Shown here: in pieces, positions 54,679 to 63,127 of the stretch
Layout of the letters: each line of letters starts with the position of its first letter
How positions within the stretch are numbered: position 1 is the first letter of the stretch
Source of the DNA: VXYL01 sp964348085
GTDB lineage: Bacteria; Pseudomonadota; Gammaproteobacteria; Pseudomonadales; Azotimanducaceae
Reading direction: 5' to 3'
Assembly: GCA_964348085.1 (NCBI GenBank)
Contig: CAYGBI010000004.1
Location: forward strand, 1-64,000
Length of the DNA: 64,000 nt
Translations under genes and position numbers: made by a program
Notes under the pieces: model-generated
Seen by the model: the letters and a program-made list of their open reading frames with translations, nothing else
The model's database searches: none
Told to the model about the DNA's origin: nothing

Positions 54679-55088
54679 TCAGGCGCGCAATTTCGCCTGC
54701 GCCAATAGCCGAAGATACCGGTCGTGCCTGTGCGACTGGATCCCCGCGCCGGTCTCCCACCGACGCAACGTGGCCTCGCCGAGCCCGGTCATCGCCGCGA
54801 AAGCCGCCGGGTTATGCCCTGACGTTTTCGGATATCGCGAATCTCCCGGGGCGCCAGCACGCCTAGGTGCCGACACACCGCCTCGTGCTTCAACCGCGCC
54901 CCTTCCTCGTCGAGGAATCTGAATCCGCACTCCGTGCAGAGCCGAACCGGCAGCTCCACGGCAAGGTCCACTGCGTCCCGCCCGTAACGGAACACATGCC
55001 GATGCAGTTCCGTTGTCGCAGCACCGTTGCAGTCTGGACATCGGCCCACTTCATCGACGTCGATCATGTTCCTCACGCCACTTTCCAT
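54679..55088 (-). pseudogene. Frameshifted MqsA/YgiT-type zinc-finger antitoxin
   Basis: The first frame has two Cys pairs (CPDC and CTEC) typical of the YgiT-type zinc finger, then LAPREIRDIRKRQG, the start of the helix-turn-helix domain. That frame then runs into a stop. The other frame, from about 54812 downward, continues the helix-turn-helix (NPAAFAAMTGLGEATLRRWETG) to its natural end. A one-base deletion or equivalent shift near 54812-54822 separates them. No toxin gene is recognisable on either side, so this looks like a decaying toxin-antitoxin remnant; a sequencing error is the alternative. Confidence 0.72.
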
Positions 55089-55303
55089 CTGTTAACTCCA
55101 TCTGCGAAGACGCGCTGCGCGTCAACTGCCGCAAGCCCTTATCGCCCTTTTCCGCCTCCACGGCTACACCACCAAGACCGAGTGCTGCTACGCTATAGAC
55201 CGATGGCCGAGCATACGCACGACATTTCTTGCCGAGACGAGGTTCGCCCAGTACGCCGCCGAATCCGACAGGGTCTCTAGGAAGCGGCGGTAAAAGTAAA
55301 CGC

Positions 55304-55663
55304 ATGATGCAACTTGACGGCGAGTGGGAGAACCAGAACGGCTCCGTGTTGCGCATCGGCACGGTAGTGGACGGTGCCTTCACCGGCACGTTCGTATCCG
55401 CCAAGGGGCGGGCGGCGCGGGACCGTCACTATCCTGTGCATGGCGTCGTCAATGGTGACCTCGTGGCCTTTGTCGTCGACTTCAACGACGCCGAGGCGAA
55501 CCTGCACGCTATATCGAGCTTCTCTGGTCGCTTGCAGGGAGACGTGTTGCATACCGTCTGGGTGCTTGCGCGTGCGTTCGAGGACGCCGAGTTCAGCAAG
55601 CCGACGCAACCGTGGAATAGCTTCTTGGTCAACTCGGATCGCTTCGTCAGAATCAGCGACTGA
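55304..55663 (+). CDS. Avidin/streptavidin-family biotin-binding-like protein
   Basis: 119 residues covering one complete avidin beta-barrel. Conserved landmarks are GEWENQNGS (Asn10 and Ser14, matching streptavidin N23 and S27), FTGTFVSAKG (Ser32, matching S45), LHTVWVLA (Trp86, matching W108) and PWNSFLVNSDRF (Trp104 and Asp112, matching W120 and D128). Three biotin-contact aromatics are Phe: Tyr43, Trp79 and Trp92 equivalents are Phe30, Phe60 and Phe73, which may weaken binding. No signal peptide is visible, unlike secreted avidins. A double ATG leaves the exact start open. Family membership is read from motifs; biotin binding is inferred. Confidence 0.8.
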   Translation: MMQLDGEWENQNGSVLRIGTVVDGAFTGTFVSAKGRAARDRHYPVHGVVNGDLVAFVVDFNDAEANLHAISSFSGRLQGDVLHTVWVLARAFEDAEFSKPTQPWNSFLVNSDRFVRISD

Positions 55664-55671
55664 CGCCGCTG

Positions 55672-57792
55672 CTAGGCGATGCGAGGGGCCGCCAGCGTGC
55701 GCTTGAGGAAGTCCACGATGCAGCGGTAGCGGTGAATCGCGACGCTTGGTTCCTGCAGTCCGTGCTTGGCTCCCGGATAGGTCATCAACTCGAATGGCTT
55801 GCCGGCGTCCTGCAATGCCCGCATGAGCGCCGTCGAGTGCGTGAACAACACGTTGTCGTCCGCCATGCCGTGCATCAGGAGCAGCGGGGCGCGGATGTCC
55901 TGTGCCAGCGGCAAAACGCTGCTGGCTTGGTAGCCGGCGGGGTTGCCGGCCGGCGTGCCCAAATAGCGTTCCGTGTAGTGCGTGTCGTAGAGTTCCCAGC
56001 GGGTCACCGGGGCGACGCTGACGCCGGCGGCGAACACATCGCTTTGCGCCAAACACATAAGCGTCATGTAGCCGCCGTAGGAGTGGCCGAAGACGCCGAT
56101 GCGTTCGGCGTCCACCCACGCCAATCGGCGTAGGAAGCGAACGCCGGCGAGTTGGTCCTGCACTTCGACGTGGCCAAGGCAGCCGTGAATGGCATCCTCG
56201 AACGCCTTCGCGCGGTTGGCGCCGCCTCGGTTGTCGAGTTCGAACACCCCGAAGCCGGATTGCGCGAGTAGCTGCAGCGTCAGCGGCGGAAATTCGCGGC
56301 GCACGCGCTGCACGCCGGGGCCGCCGTAAACATGCACGACAACCGGGTAGCGACGCTCGGCTACGAACGGCGAGGGTTTGGTCAGTCGGTAGTGCAGCGT
56401 CTCGCCGTCGTGTTCGATGCTGCCGTGGGTGGACGGCGCGTGCGCGGCCAAGTACGGATGGTAAGGATGCTGCGGCGTGATGGCGCCGCCGGCGAGCGTT
56501 CGATTCGCGCCGACCACGTGCAGCGCCGGCGGGCTGTCGGGCGTGGCGCGAATAGCCAGAGCGACGTCGGCCTCGGTGTTGACGACGCCCTCGTGCCAAC
56601 CGGCGCCGCCGGTGAGTTGCCGGCAGGACGAGCCGTCGCCGGTCAGGTCCACCATATATAGGTGCTGCATGGTCGGGTCGTCGCGCCAACCCATTAGCCA
56701 AGCGGCCTCGTTGGTCGCAGCGAGGATGCGGTTGACCCTTCCCAAACCCGTGTGCAGTGCTTGGCACTCGCCAGTGGGGCGGTACGCGTAGAGTTGCGCC
56801 GATCCGCTGCGCTCCGAGACCCACAGCAAGCGTCCGTCGTCCAAGAGGGTCAGGTTGTCGTGTAGGTTGATCCACGTGGCCGACGTTTCCGTGAGCACAT
56901 CGCGAAAGGCGCGGTCTCGATAGCTACGAAGCGCGAGTCGCCGTTGGCATCGGGACTGCGCCTGCACATAGAGTGCGCCGTCCGGCGCGAACTGCACTCT
57001 CGCCAGATAGTCGTCCGCGGCGAGTGACCAATCCAGCCAAGTGGTCTCGCCGCTTGTCACATCCACCAGCCCAAGGCGTACCTCGGCGTTTTCGGCGCCG
57101 GCGAAGGGGTAGCGGGTGGCGATGATGTCGATGCGGTCCGCTTCGATTTCGTGCCGATGCGTCTCGGCGACTGGCGCGGTATCGACCCTAGTGAAGGCGA
57201 GGACGCGCTCGTCCGGCGACCACCAGTGACCCTCGAAGCGATGCATTTCCTCTTGCGCGATGAACTCCGGCAGACCGTTGGTCACGGTGCCGCCGCCGTC
57301 GTGGGTCAGGCGCGTTTCTTCGCCGTCGGCGAGGGAGAAGCTGTAGAGGTCGCCGCTCCTCATGTAGCTCAGATGGTTGCCTTCGGGCGAAAAGTGGATG
57401 CCCGCCTGCCGAGTGCCGCTAGGCGTCAACTCGCGCAACGTCCCATCGGCCACGCGCAGGAGAAAAGCGGCGCCGTTGGCGGGAATTAGGATTTCGTCGT
57501 TTTGCGGATGCCACGCATAGGCGGTGACGCCGCCGGCGAATAGCCGCCGTCGCTCCCGTTCCGCCTTCTCTTCCGCCGTCGTCGTGCGTTGGAACGCCGC
57601 TTCATTGCCGGTGAGCAAGCGACGGCGTTCGCCGGTTGCCACCTCGGCGAGCCAAAGTTCGAGCCGCTCGCGATTGTCCTTCGCCGGTTGCAGGAAGCTC
57701 GCGAACTTGCCGCTTGGCGACAGCTTGACTTGGCTCGGCGTCGGGCCGGTGAGCGGCGTTGGGCTGAACAATGCCTCGGGCGTCAACCGCAT
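55672..57792 (-). CDS. S9-family prolyl oligopeptidase (dipeptidyl peptidase IV-like)
   Basis: 706 residues: an N-terminal beta-propeller (to about 450) and a C-terminal alpha/beta hydrolase domain. The catalytic Ser is in GHSYGG, with the Asp in the ADDNVLF region and the His in GAKHGLQ. PEFIAQEEMHR has the Glu pair that binds the substrate N-terminus in dipeptidyl peptidases, suggesting removal of X-Pro dipeptides. No signal peptide is visible. It is followed at 5 bases by pepQ, which cleaves the resulting Xaa-Pro dipeptides. Confidence 0.92.
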   Translation of the reverse strand: MRLTPEALFSPTPLTGPTPSQVKLSPSGKFASFLQPAKDNRERLELWLAEVATGERRRLLTGNEAAFQRTTTAEEKAERERRRLFAGGVTAYAWHPQNDEILIPANGAAFLLRVADGTLRELTPSGTRQAGIHFSPEGNHLSYMRSGDLYSFSLADGEETRLTHDGGGTVTNGLPEFIAQEEMHRFEGHWWSPDERVLAFTRVDTAPVAETHRHEIEADRIDIIATRYPFAGAENAEVRLGLVDVTSGETTWLDWSLAADDYLARVQFAPDGALYVQAQSRCQRRLALRSYRDRAFRDVLTETSATWINLHDNLTLLDDGRLLWVSERSGSAQLYAYRPTGECQALHTGLGRVNRILAATNEAAWLMGWRDDPTMQHLYMVDLTGDGSSCRQLTGGAGWHEGVVNTEADVALAIRATPDSPPALHVVGANRTLAGGAITPQHPYHPYLAAHAPSTHGSIEHDGETLHYRLTKPSPFVAERRYPVVVHVYGGPGVQRVRREFPPLTLQLLAQSGFGVFELDNRGGANRAKAFEDAIHGCLGHVEVQDQLAGVRFLRRLAWVDAERIGVFGHSYGGYMTLMCLAQSDVFAAGVSVAPVTRWELYDTHYTERYLGTPAGNPAGYQASSVLPLAQDIRAPLLLMHGMADDNVLFTHSTALMRALQDAGKPFELMTYPGAKHGLQEPSVAIHRYRCIVDFLKRTLAAPRIA

Positions 57793-57797
57793 GGCGC

Positions 57798-59135
57798 TTA
57801 GGCTTCGAGTGCGGCGAACGCCGGTCGGGTCAGGTTGTCGACGCCGTCGGCGGTGACCAGCACGTTGTCCTCGATGCGAATGCCGCCGTAGGGGCGAAAA
57901 GCGTTCACTTTGGCCCAGTTCACGTCCTTGCCCGCCTCGTCGCCGGCTAGCGCGTCGAGCAGCAGGGGGATGAAGTAGATGCCAGGCTCGACGGTGAATA
58001 CGTGGCCGACCTCGATGACGCGCGTGTAGCGCAGCGTCGGAAAGCGCGCCGGCGGTTTGGCTTCGTCCCCGTTGGCGTTGGCGAAGTGACCGCCGACGTC
58101 GTGGGTTTGCAGGCCCAACAGGTGGCCCAAGCCGTGCGGAAAGAAGTGATCGGTGATCTTGCGCTCGAAGGCGCTCTCGGCGCTGCAGCGCACGAAGTCG
58201 AACCGCACCAGCAACTCCGCCGTGGCCAAGTGCATGCGCTCGTGCAAGTCCACATACGAAACGCCGGGCCGAACCGCCGCCGCCAAGGCTTGTTGTTGTT
58301 CGTCGAGGGCGTCGACGAGGGCGGCGAACTCGTCGCCCGGCGTGGCGCTGTAGGTGCGCGTGATGTCCGAGTGGTAGCCGGCGGAACGCGCGCCGGCATC
58401 GATCAGAAAGCTGCGCGGCGTCGTGGGCGGCTGCCTGTCGTAGTGCTGATAGTGGAGGATGCCGGCGTGTTCGTTGATGGCGACGATGTTCGGATAGGGC
58501 AGCTTGCTCTCCTGCTGCGAACTCGCGGCCAAGTACGCCATGTGGATGTCGAACTCACTGCCCCCGGCATGGAAGGTGTCCCGGGCCGCCAAGTGCCCGT
58601 GCGCGCCGATGGCCGTGGCTTCCCGCATACGGGCGATCTCGAACGGCGTTTTGGTGGCGCGGGCGAACAGCAGCGTGTCGACCATCCCCTTGGGGTTGAT
58701 GTGCGCCAAGGGCAGGTTCAGGTCGAAGGTCTGCGCCGGGCCCACCAAGGCGAAGCGACCCAAGCTGGCGAGGTCTTGAGCCAAGGCGTTGCGCAAATCC
58801 TCCTCGTTGTCGTGCAGCGCCACGTCGAAAGCGTCGGCCGCCCAGTTCGGCAAGTCCGGGGCGAGATGCCAGTAATCCGCCGGCTCGTGAAAGAAGAGCT
58901 TCGGCGTCTTCCCGGGGCGCACCACCAGCACGCTGCGTTCGCAGTCGTCGCTCGGGAACCAGCGCGCGAAGTGCGGGTTGGGGTGAAAGGGCGGGGCTTG
59001 ATCGTCTTGGAAATAGAACTCGGCTTCGCCGGCGGGGACGACTGCGGCGTCAAAGCCGTGTTCGGCGAGGGCGCGTTCCCAGTGCGCAGCCAAATCCGCA
59101 AGGTGAGAGCGGTAACCGGGTTCGTCCACAGGCAA
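57798..59135 (-). CDS. pepQ: Xaa-Pro dipeptidase
   Basis: 445 residues, M24 metallopeptidase of the PepQ type. The dinuclear metal ligands are seen in FLIDAGARSAGYHSDITRTY, FPHGLGHLLGLQTHDVGG, VFTVEPGIYF and GGIRIEDNVLV. It cleaves dipeptides with C-terminal proline. The start is uncertain: TTG at 59135 or GTG six bases on. It is adjacent to the S9 dipeptidyl peptidase, so the pair can complete degradation of proline-containing peptides. Confidence 0.93.
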   Translation of the reverse strand: MPVDEPGYRSHLADLAAHWERALAEHGFDAAVVPAGEAEFYFQDDQAPPFHPNPHFARWFPSDDCERSVLVVRPGKTPKLFFHEPADYWHLAPDLPNWAADAFDVALHDNEEDLRNALAQDLASLGRFALVGPAQTFDLNLPLAHINPKGMVDTLLFARATKTPFEIARMREATAIGAHGHLAARDTFHAGGSEFDIHMAYLAASSQQESKLPYPNIVAINEHAGILHYQHYDRQPPTTPRSFLIDAGARSAGYHSDITRTYSATPGDEFAALVDALDEQQQALAAAVRPGVSYVDLHERMHLATAELLVRFDFVRCSAESAFERKITDHFFPHGLGHLLGLQTHDVGGHFANANGDEAKPPARFPTLRYTRVIEVGHVFTVEPGIYFIPLLLDALAGDEAGKDVNWAKVNAFRPYGGIRIEDNVLVTADGVDNLTRPAFAALEA

Positions 59136-59239
59136 GGCGGATCCTTGTCGCTTGGCGTCACGGGCATTCTAACGACTAACGCCGGGCGCGAAGAGGAGAC
59201 TTCACCGGCGTGTGCGCTTGTGCCTCACACGCGCCTTTC

Positions 59240-59248
59240 TGATATAAA
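59240..59248 (+). promoter_or_regulatory. Extended -10 promoter for the molybdenum hydroxylase operon
   Basis: TGATATAAA gives a TG extension and a near-perfect -10 (TATAAA at 59243-59248), 35 bases before the first gene. The upstream TTGTGC at 59218-59223 is a weak -35 with a 19-base spacer. Confidence 0.5.
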
Positions 59249-59282
59249 CTACCGCTTCAACTCACTTGGGAAGGGAGCAAAT

Positions 59283-60161
59283 ATGGGAGGTTACGCCTAC
59301 CTCGCACCTACTAGTGTCGACGAGGCGCTTGCTGATCTGCAAAGCGCGGCGGATGCGGGCCAGCGGGCGCAGATGCTTGCCGGCGGCACGGACGTATTGG
59401 TGCAAATGCGTTCCATCGACAAAGGGCCGCGCACGTTCGTGGACGTGAAACACATCGCCGAAGCCAACGAACTCAGCATCGGCGAGGACGAAGTGTTCAT
59501 TGGCGCGGGCATCGCCTCCGCGCTACTGAACGAAAACGACGAACTGAAGAACCTGCTCCCCGGTCTCATCGAATCCGCGGACCTCATTGGTTCCACGCAG
59601 ATCCAAGGGCGGGCTACCATCGGCGGCAACCTCTGCAACTCCTCTCCCGCCGGAGACACCATTCCGGCGTTGATCGCGTGCGGCGCGATCTGCGTGATCG
59701 CCACGCCCGATGGCACGAAGGAAGTGCCGACGGAGGATTTCGTCACCGGCGTCGGCACCAACGTCCTCGCGCCCACCGAGTTCCTCGTCGGCCTCAAGGT
59801 GCCGCGCCCCAAGGGCAAAACGGCGGATGCCTATTTGCGCTTCATCCCGCGCACCGAAATGGACATCGCGGTCTGCGGGGCCGGCGTTGCCCTCACGTTG
59901 GACGACAGCGGCACCTGCACCGCCGCCAAGGTAGCCATCGGCGCGGTGGCGATCACCGCCTTGGTGGTGCCGGATGCCGCCGCCGCCCTCGTCGGCACGC
60001 AAGTGGACGATGCCGCCCTTGCGGCGGCGGCCGCGGCGTCGAGTGCGCTCGCCAAGCCCATCACGGACAAACGCGGCACCGTGGAATACCGCAAGAAAGT
60101 GGTTGGCGTGCTCACCAAGCGCGCCGCTGCGATTGCCCGTGATCGTGCGGCGGCACGCTGA
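59283..60161 (+). CDS. Molybdenum hydroxylase, FAD-binding (medium) subunit
   Basis: 292 residues, the CoxM/CutM-type flavoprotein of xanthine-dehydrogenase-family enzymes. The FAD motifs are AGGTDVLVQMR (near residue 37) and TIGGNLCNSSPAGDT (near 115), and the C-terminal cluster is intact. It passes electrons from the iron-sulfur subunit to an acceptor. GGGAAGGGAG precedes the ATG. It is the first gene of a medium-small-large operon. Confidence 0.93.
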   Translation: MGGYAYLAPTSVDEALADLQSAADAGQRAQMLAGGTDVLVQMRSIDKGPRTFVDVKHIAEANELSIGEDEVFIGAGIASALLNENDELKNLLPGLIESADLIGSTQIQGRATIGGNLCNSSPAGDTIPALIACGAICVIATPDGTKEVPTEDFVTGVGTNVLAPTEFLVGLKVPRPKGKTADAYLRFIPRTEMDIAVCGAGVALTLDDSGTCTAAKVAIGAVAITALVVPDAAAALVGTQVDDAALAAAAAASSALAKPITDKRGTVEYRKKVVGVLTKRAAAIARDRAAAR

Positions 60162-60188
60162 AGCGCGACCCGAATCAAGGAGAACCGA

Positions 60189-60668
60189 ATGAGCAAAGTA
60201 CACGTAACCACCACGATCAACGGCGATAGCGTCGAGTTCCTCTGCGAGCCGGAGCAGACCTTGCTTGAGGTATTGCGCGAGAACCTCGGCCTCAACGGCA
60301 CCAAGGAGGGTTGCGCCACCGGAGACTGCGGCGCCTGCTCCGTGCTGGTCGATGGCCGCTTGGTGTGTTCCTGCTTGATGCTCGCCGTGGAGGCGAACGA
60401 TGTGGAACTCACCACCATCGAAGGCATCGCCGGTCCCGACGGCCTGCATGTGATTCAGCAGAAGTACTTGGAGCACGCCGCGCTGCAATGCGGCATCTGC
60501 ACCCCGGGCTTCATCGTCGCCACCAAGGCGCTGTTGGACAAGAACCCGAACCCGGATGAAACCACCATCCGGTACTGGCTGGCCGGCAACCTATGCCGCT
60601 GCACTGGCTACGACAAGATCGTCCGCGCCGTGCAGGCGTCGGCGGAAGAACTGGCGTACGAGGCGTAG
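60189..60668 (+). CDS. Molybdenum hydroxylase, [2Fe-2S] (small) subunit
   Basis: 159 residues. Two iron-sulfur clusters are encoded: the plant-ferredoxin type (GCATGDCGACSVLVDG, with a further Cys in VCSC) and the second in CGICTPGF and NLCRCTGY. It carries electrons between the molybdenum centre and FAD. Lengths and motifs match CoxS/CutS. AAGGAG lies before the ATG. Confidence 0.95.
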   Translation: MSKVHVTTTINGDSVEFLCEPEQTLLEVLRENLGLNGTKEGCATGDCGACSVLVDGRLVCSCLMLAVEANDVELTTIEGIAGPDGLHVIQQKYLEHAALQCGICTPGFIVATKALLDKNPNPDETTIRYWLAGNLCRCTGYDKIVRAVQASAEELAYEA

Positions 60669-60758
60669 GGTCTGTTAGGGCTGATTCGCGGGGTGGTTGC
60701 CTCGCAATGCTCGCAAATAGCGATAGTAGAGCGACATTAGAGAAAGGAGACTAGTTAA

Positions 60759-62981
60759 GTGGCAGAAGCGGTAGATCTGAAGGTAATCGGCACGCGCCCG
60801 GTCCGACCCGACGGCATCGATAAGGTGACCGGCCGGGCGGCGTTCGGTGCGGACCTGAACTTGCCCAATATGTTGTACGGGAAAGTTCTGCGCAGCCCCC
60901 ATGCCCATGCCCGCATCAAGAGCGTGGACTTGAGCCAGGCGCTCGCCGCCGACGGAGTGATGGCGGCGGTTTCCGGCGCGGACTTCGCAGACGGCGCGAT
61001 GAACGACTTGGCGAAGAACGTGATGGCGCGCGACAAGGTGCTCTACCACGGTCACGCGGTGGCGGCGGTGGCGGCGAAAACGCAAGCCCAAGCCGAGGCG
61101 GCGCTGGACCTCATCGAGGTGGAGTACGAGGTGTTGAACCCTGTGCTTTCCATTGACGAAGCGATCGCCGAAGGCGCCACGCTGGTCAACGAGAACCAGC
61201 ACACCAACGGCGATACGTCCAAGCCGGCGAGCAACGTCGCGGCCATGCAGCGCTTCGAGCGCGGCGATGTCGAGGCCGGCTTTGCGGAAGCCGACGTGGT
61301 GATCGAAAGCGAGCACCGGGTGCCGACCGCCCACCAAGGCTACATCGAGCCGCACGCCTGCACGGCCACCGTCAACGAAGACGGCAAGGCGACGGTGTGG
61401 TGCTGCACGCAAGGCCACTTCGAGGTGCGCTCGCTGACCGCCGCGGTACTCGGCGAGAGCGTCGGCAACATCAAAGTGATCCCGTCTGAAATCGGTGGCG
61501 GCTTCGGCGGCAAGACGATCATCTATCTCGAACCGCTGGCGGTGAAGATGGCGCAGCTTTCCGGCCGTCCGGTGAAGATGATGATGACCCGCGAGGAGGT
61601 GTTCCGCGCCACTGGTCCGACCTCCGCCACATGGTGCAAGGTGAAAATCGGCGCCAAGAACGACGGCACGTTTACCGCGGCGTACGCGTGGCTCGCCTAC
61701 GAGGCCGGCGCCTTCCCCGGCTCGCCAATCGGCCCAGGCTGCATGTCCGTGCTGGCACCCTACGAAGTGCCGAACCTGCTCATCGAAGGCAACGACGTGC
61801 TGGTCAACAAGCCCAAGGTGTGCGCCTATCGCGCGCCCGGTGCACCGCAGTCCATGCACGCCATGGAGTGCGCCATTGACGAACTGGCTCTCAAGCTGGG
61901 CATAGACCCCATCGACTTGCGGATGAAGAACGCCGCCGGCGAGGGCACGCAAGCGCCTTACGGTCCAACCTTCCCGGCCATCGGCCTGAAGGATTGCTTG
62001 CGCGCTGCGAAGGAGCACCCGAACTACACCAGTCCCGTGCCGGACGGCGCGGGCCGCGGCATCGCCGTGGGTTTCTGGTTCAACATCGGCATGCAGTCGA
62101 GCGCCGAGGTACGTATCTCCGAAGACGGCATGGTGACGGTGATGGAGGGCAGCCCCGACATCGGCGGCTCCCGCGCCGGCATGGCGCAGATGGCGGCCGA
62201 GACGCTGGGCGTGCCCTACGAGCGCATCAAAGCGCACGTTGGCGACACCGAGAGCACGGGCTTCTGCAACGTCACCGGCGGTAGCCGCACCACGTTCGCT
62301 ACCGGCATGGCCGTGATCCAAGCCTGCGAGGACATCATCGCCCAGTGCAAGCAGCGCGCTGCGCTGACTTGGGACTTGGACGAGGCGCAGGTGGACTGGG
62401 TGGACGGCGAAGCGGTGCCGAAGCCCGGCGTGAATGCCGACGTGAATCCGCTGTCCTTGGCCGACATCGCCCGCAGTGCCGGGCGCACCGGCGGCCCGCT
62501 GCTCGGTCGCGCCAGCCTGAACGCGCAAGGCGCCGGCGCCTCGTTCTCCGTGAACATGACGGACGCGCGCGTGGATACGGAAACCGGCAAGACCGACATC
62601 CTAAGCTTCACCGCCATCCAAGACGCTGGCCGCGCCATTCACCCGGCCTATGTGGAAGGGCAGATGCAAGGCGGCGCCGTGCAGGGCCTCGGCTGGGCGC
62701 TGAACGAGGAGTACATCTATGACGCCGACGGCGTAATGGAGAACGCCGGCTTCTTGGACTACCGCGTACCGGTGGCCTCGGACATGCCGATGATCGACAC
62801 CCAGATCATCGAAGTACCGAACCCGTCGCACCCCTACGGTGTGCGCGGCGTAGGCGAGACCCCGATCGTGGCCCCCTTGGCGGCGCTATCGAACGCGGTG
62901 CGCGACCAGCTCGGATTCCGCATCGACGACCTGCCGTTGTCACCCCCGAGGGTGCTCGCGGCCATCGACGAGCAGGAGTAA
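60759..62981 (+). CDS. Molybdenum hydroxylase, molybdopterin-binding (large) subunit
   Basis: 740 residues from a GTG with AAAGGAGA upstream. GRAAFGADLNLPNML opens the protein, and the catalytic C-terminal GVGETPIVAP holds the conserved Glu of the family. The loop that in form I CO dehydrogenase reads AYxCSFR is AYRAPGAPQ here, so it is not a CO dehydrogenase; oxidation of an N-heterocycle or aldehyde is more likely. IGGGFGGK is the family's glycine-rich block. The cofactor depends on molybdopterin genes, of which moaB is in this window. Confidence 0.93.
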   Translation: MAEAVDLKVIGTRPVRPDGIDKVTGRAAFGADLNLPNMLYGKVLRSPHAHARIKSVDLSQALAADGVMAAVSGADFADGAMNDLAKNVMARDKVLYHGHAVAAVAAKTQAQAEAALDLIEVEYEVLNPVLSIDEAIAEGATLVNENQHTNGDTSKPASNVAAMQRFERGDVEAGFAEADVVIESEHRVPTAHQGYIEPHACTATVNEDGKATVWCCTQGHFEVRSLTAAVLGESVGNIKVIPSEIGGGFGGKTIIYLEPLAVKMAQLSGRPVKMMMTREEVFRATGPTSATWCKVKIGAKNDGTFTAAYAWLAYEAGAFPGSPIGPGCMSVLAPYEVPNLLIEGNDVLVNKPKVCAYRAPGAPQSMHAMECAIDELALKLGIDPIDLRMKNAAGEGTQAPYGPTFPAIGLKDCLRAAKEHPNYTSPVPDGAGRGIAVGFWFNIGMQSSAEVRISEDGMVTVMEGSPDIGGSRAGMAQMAAETLGVPYERIKAHVGDTESTGFCNVTGGSRTTFATGMAVIQACEDIIAQCKQRAALTWDLDEAQVDWVDGEAVPKPGVNADVNPLSLADIARSAGRTGGPLLGRASLNAQGAGASFSVNMTDARVDTETGKTDILSFTAIQDAGRAIHPAYVEGQMQGGAVQGLGWALNEEYIYDADGVMENAGFLDYRVPVASDMPMIDTQIIEVPNPSHPYGVRGVGETPIVAPLAALSNAVRDQLGFRIDDLPLSPPRVLAAIDEQE

Positions 62982-62992
62982 GCGCGTTGACA

Positions 62993-63028
62993 CGGGAGGG
63001 GACGAAGCGAGAGTTTCGTCCCCTCCCG
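62993..63028 (+). terminator. Strong intrinsic terminator after the molybdenum hydroxylase operon
   Basis: CGGGAGGGGACGAA (62993-63006) and TTCGTCCCCTCCCG (63015-63028) form a perfect 14-bp stem with an 8-base loop, starting 11 bases after the large-subunit stop. A moderately T-rich run (ATTCCTTTACTT) follows. Position and stem quality make this the clearest terminator in the window. Confidence 0.8.
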
Positions 63029-63127
63029 ATTCCTTTACTTCCCAAAGCCGGAGAACTTTGGGTTCAGCTATCCGGCCGGTTGGAGTGCGCCGGATACGCT
63101 CGCATCCGAGCTATGGATGCCGGACCT

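Noticed and set aside
59283..62981. Aerobic form I CO dehydrogenase
   Set aside because: The gene order fits, but the large-subunit loop lacks the AYxCSFR signature.
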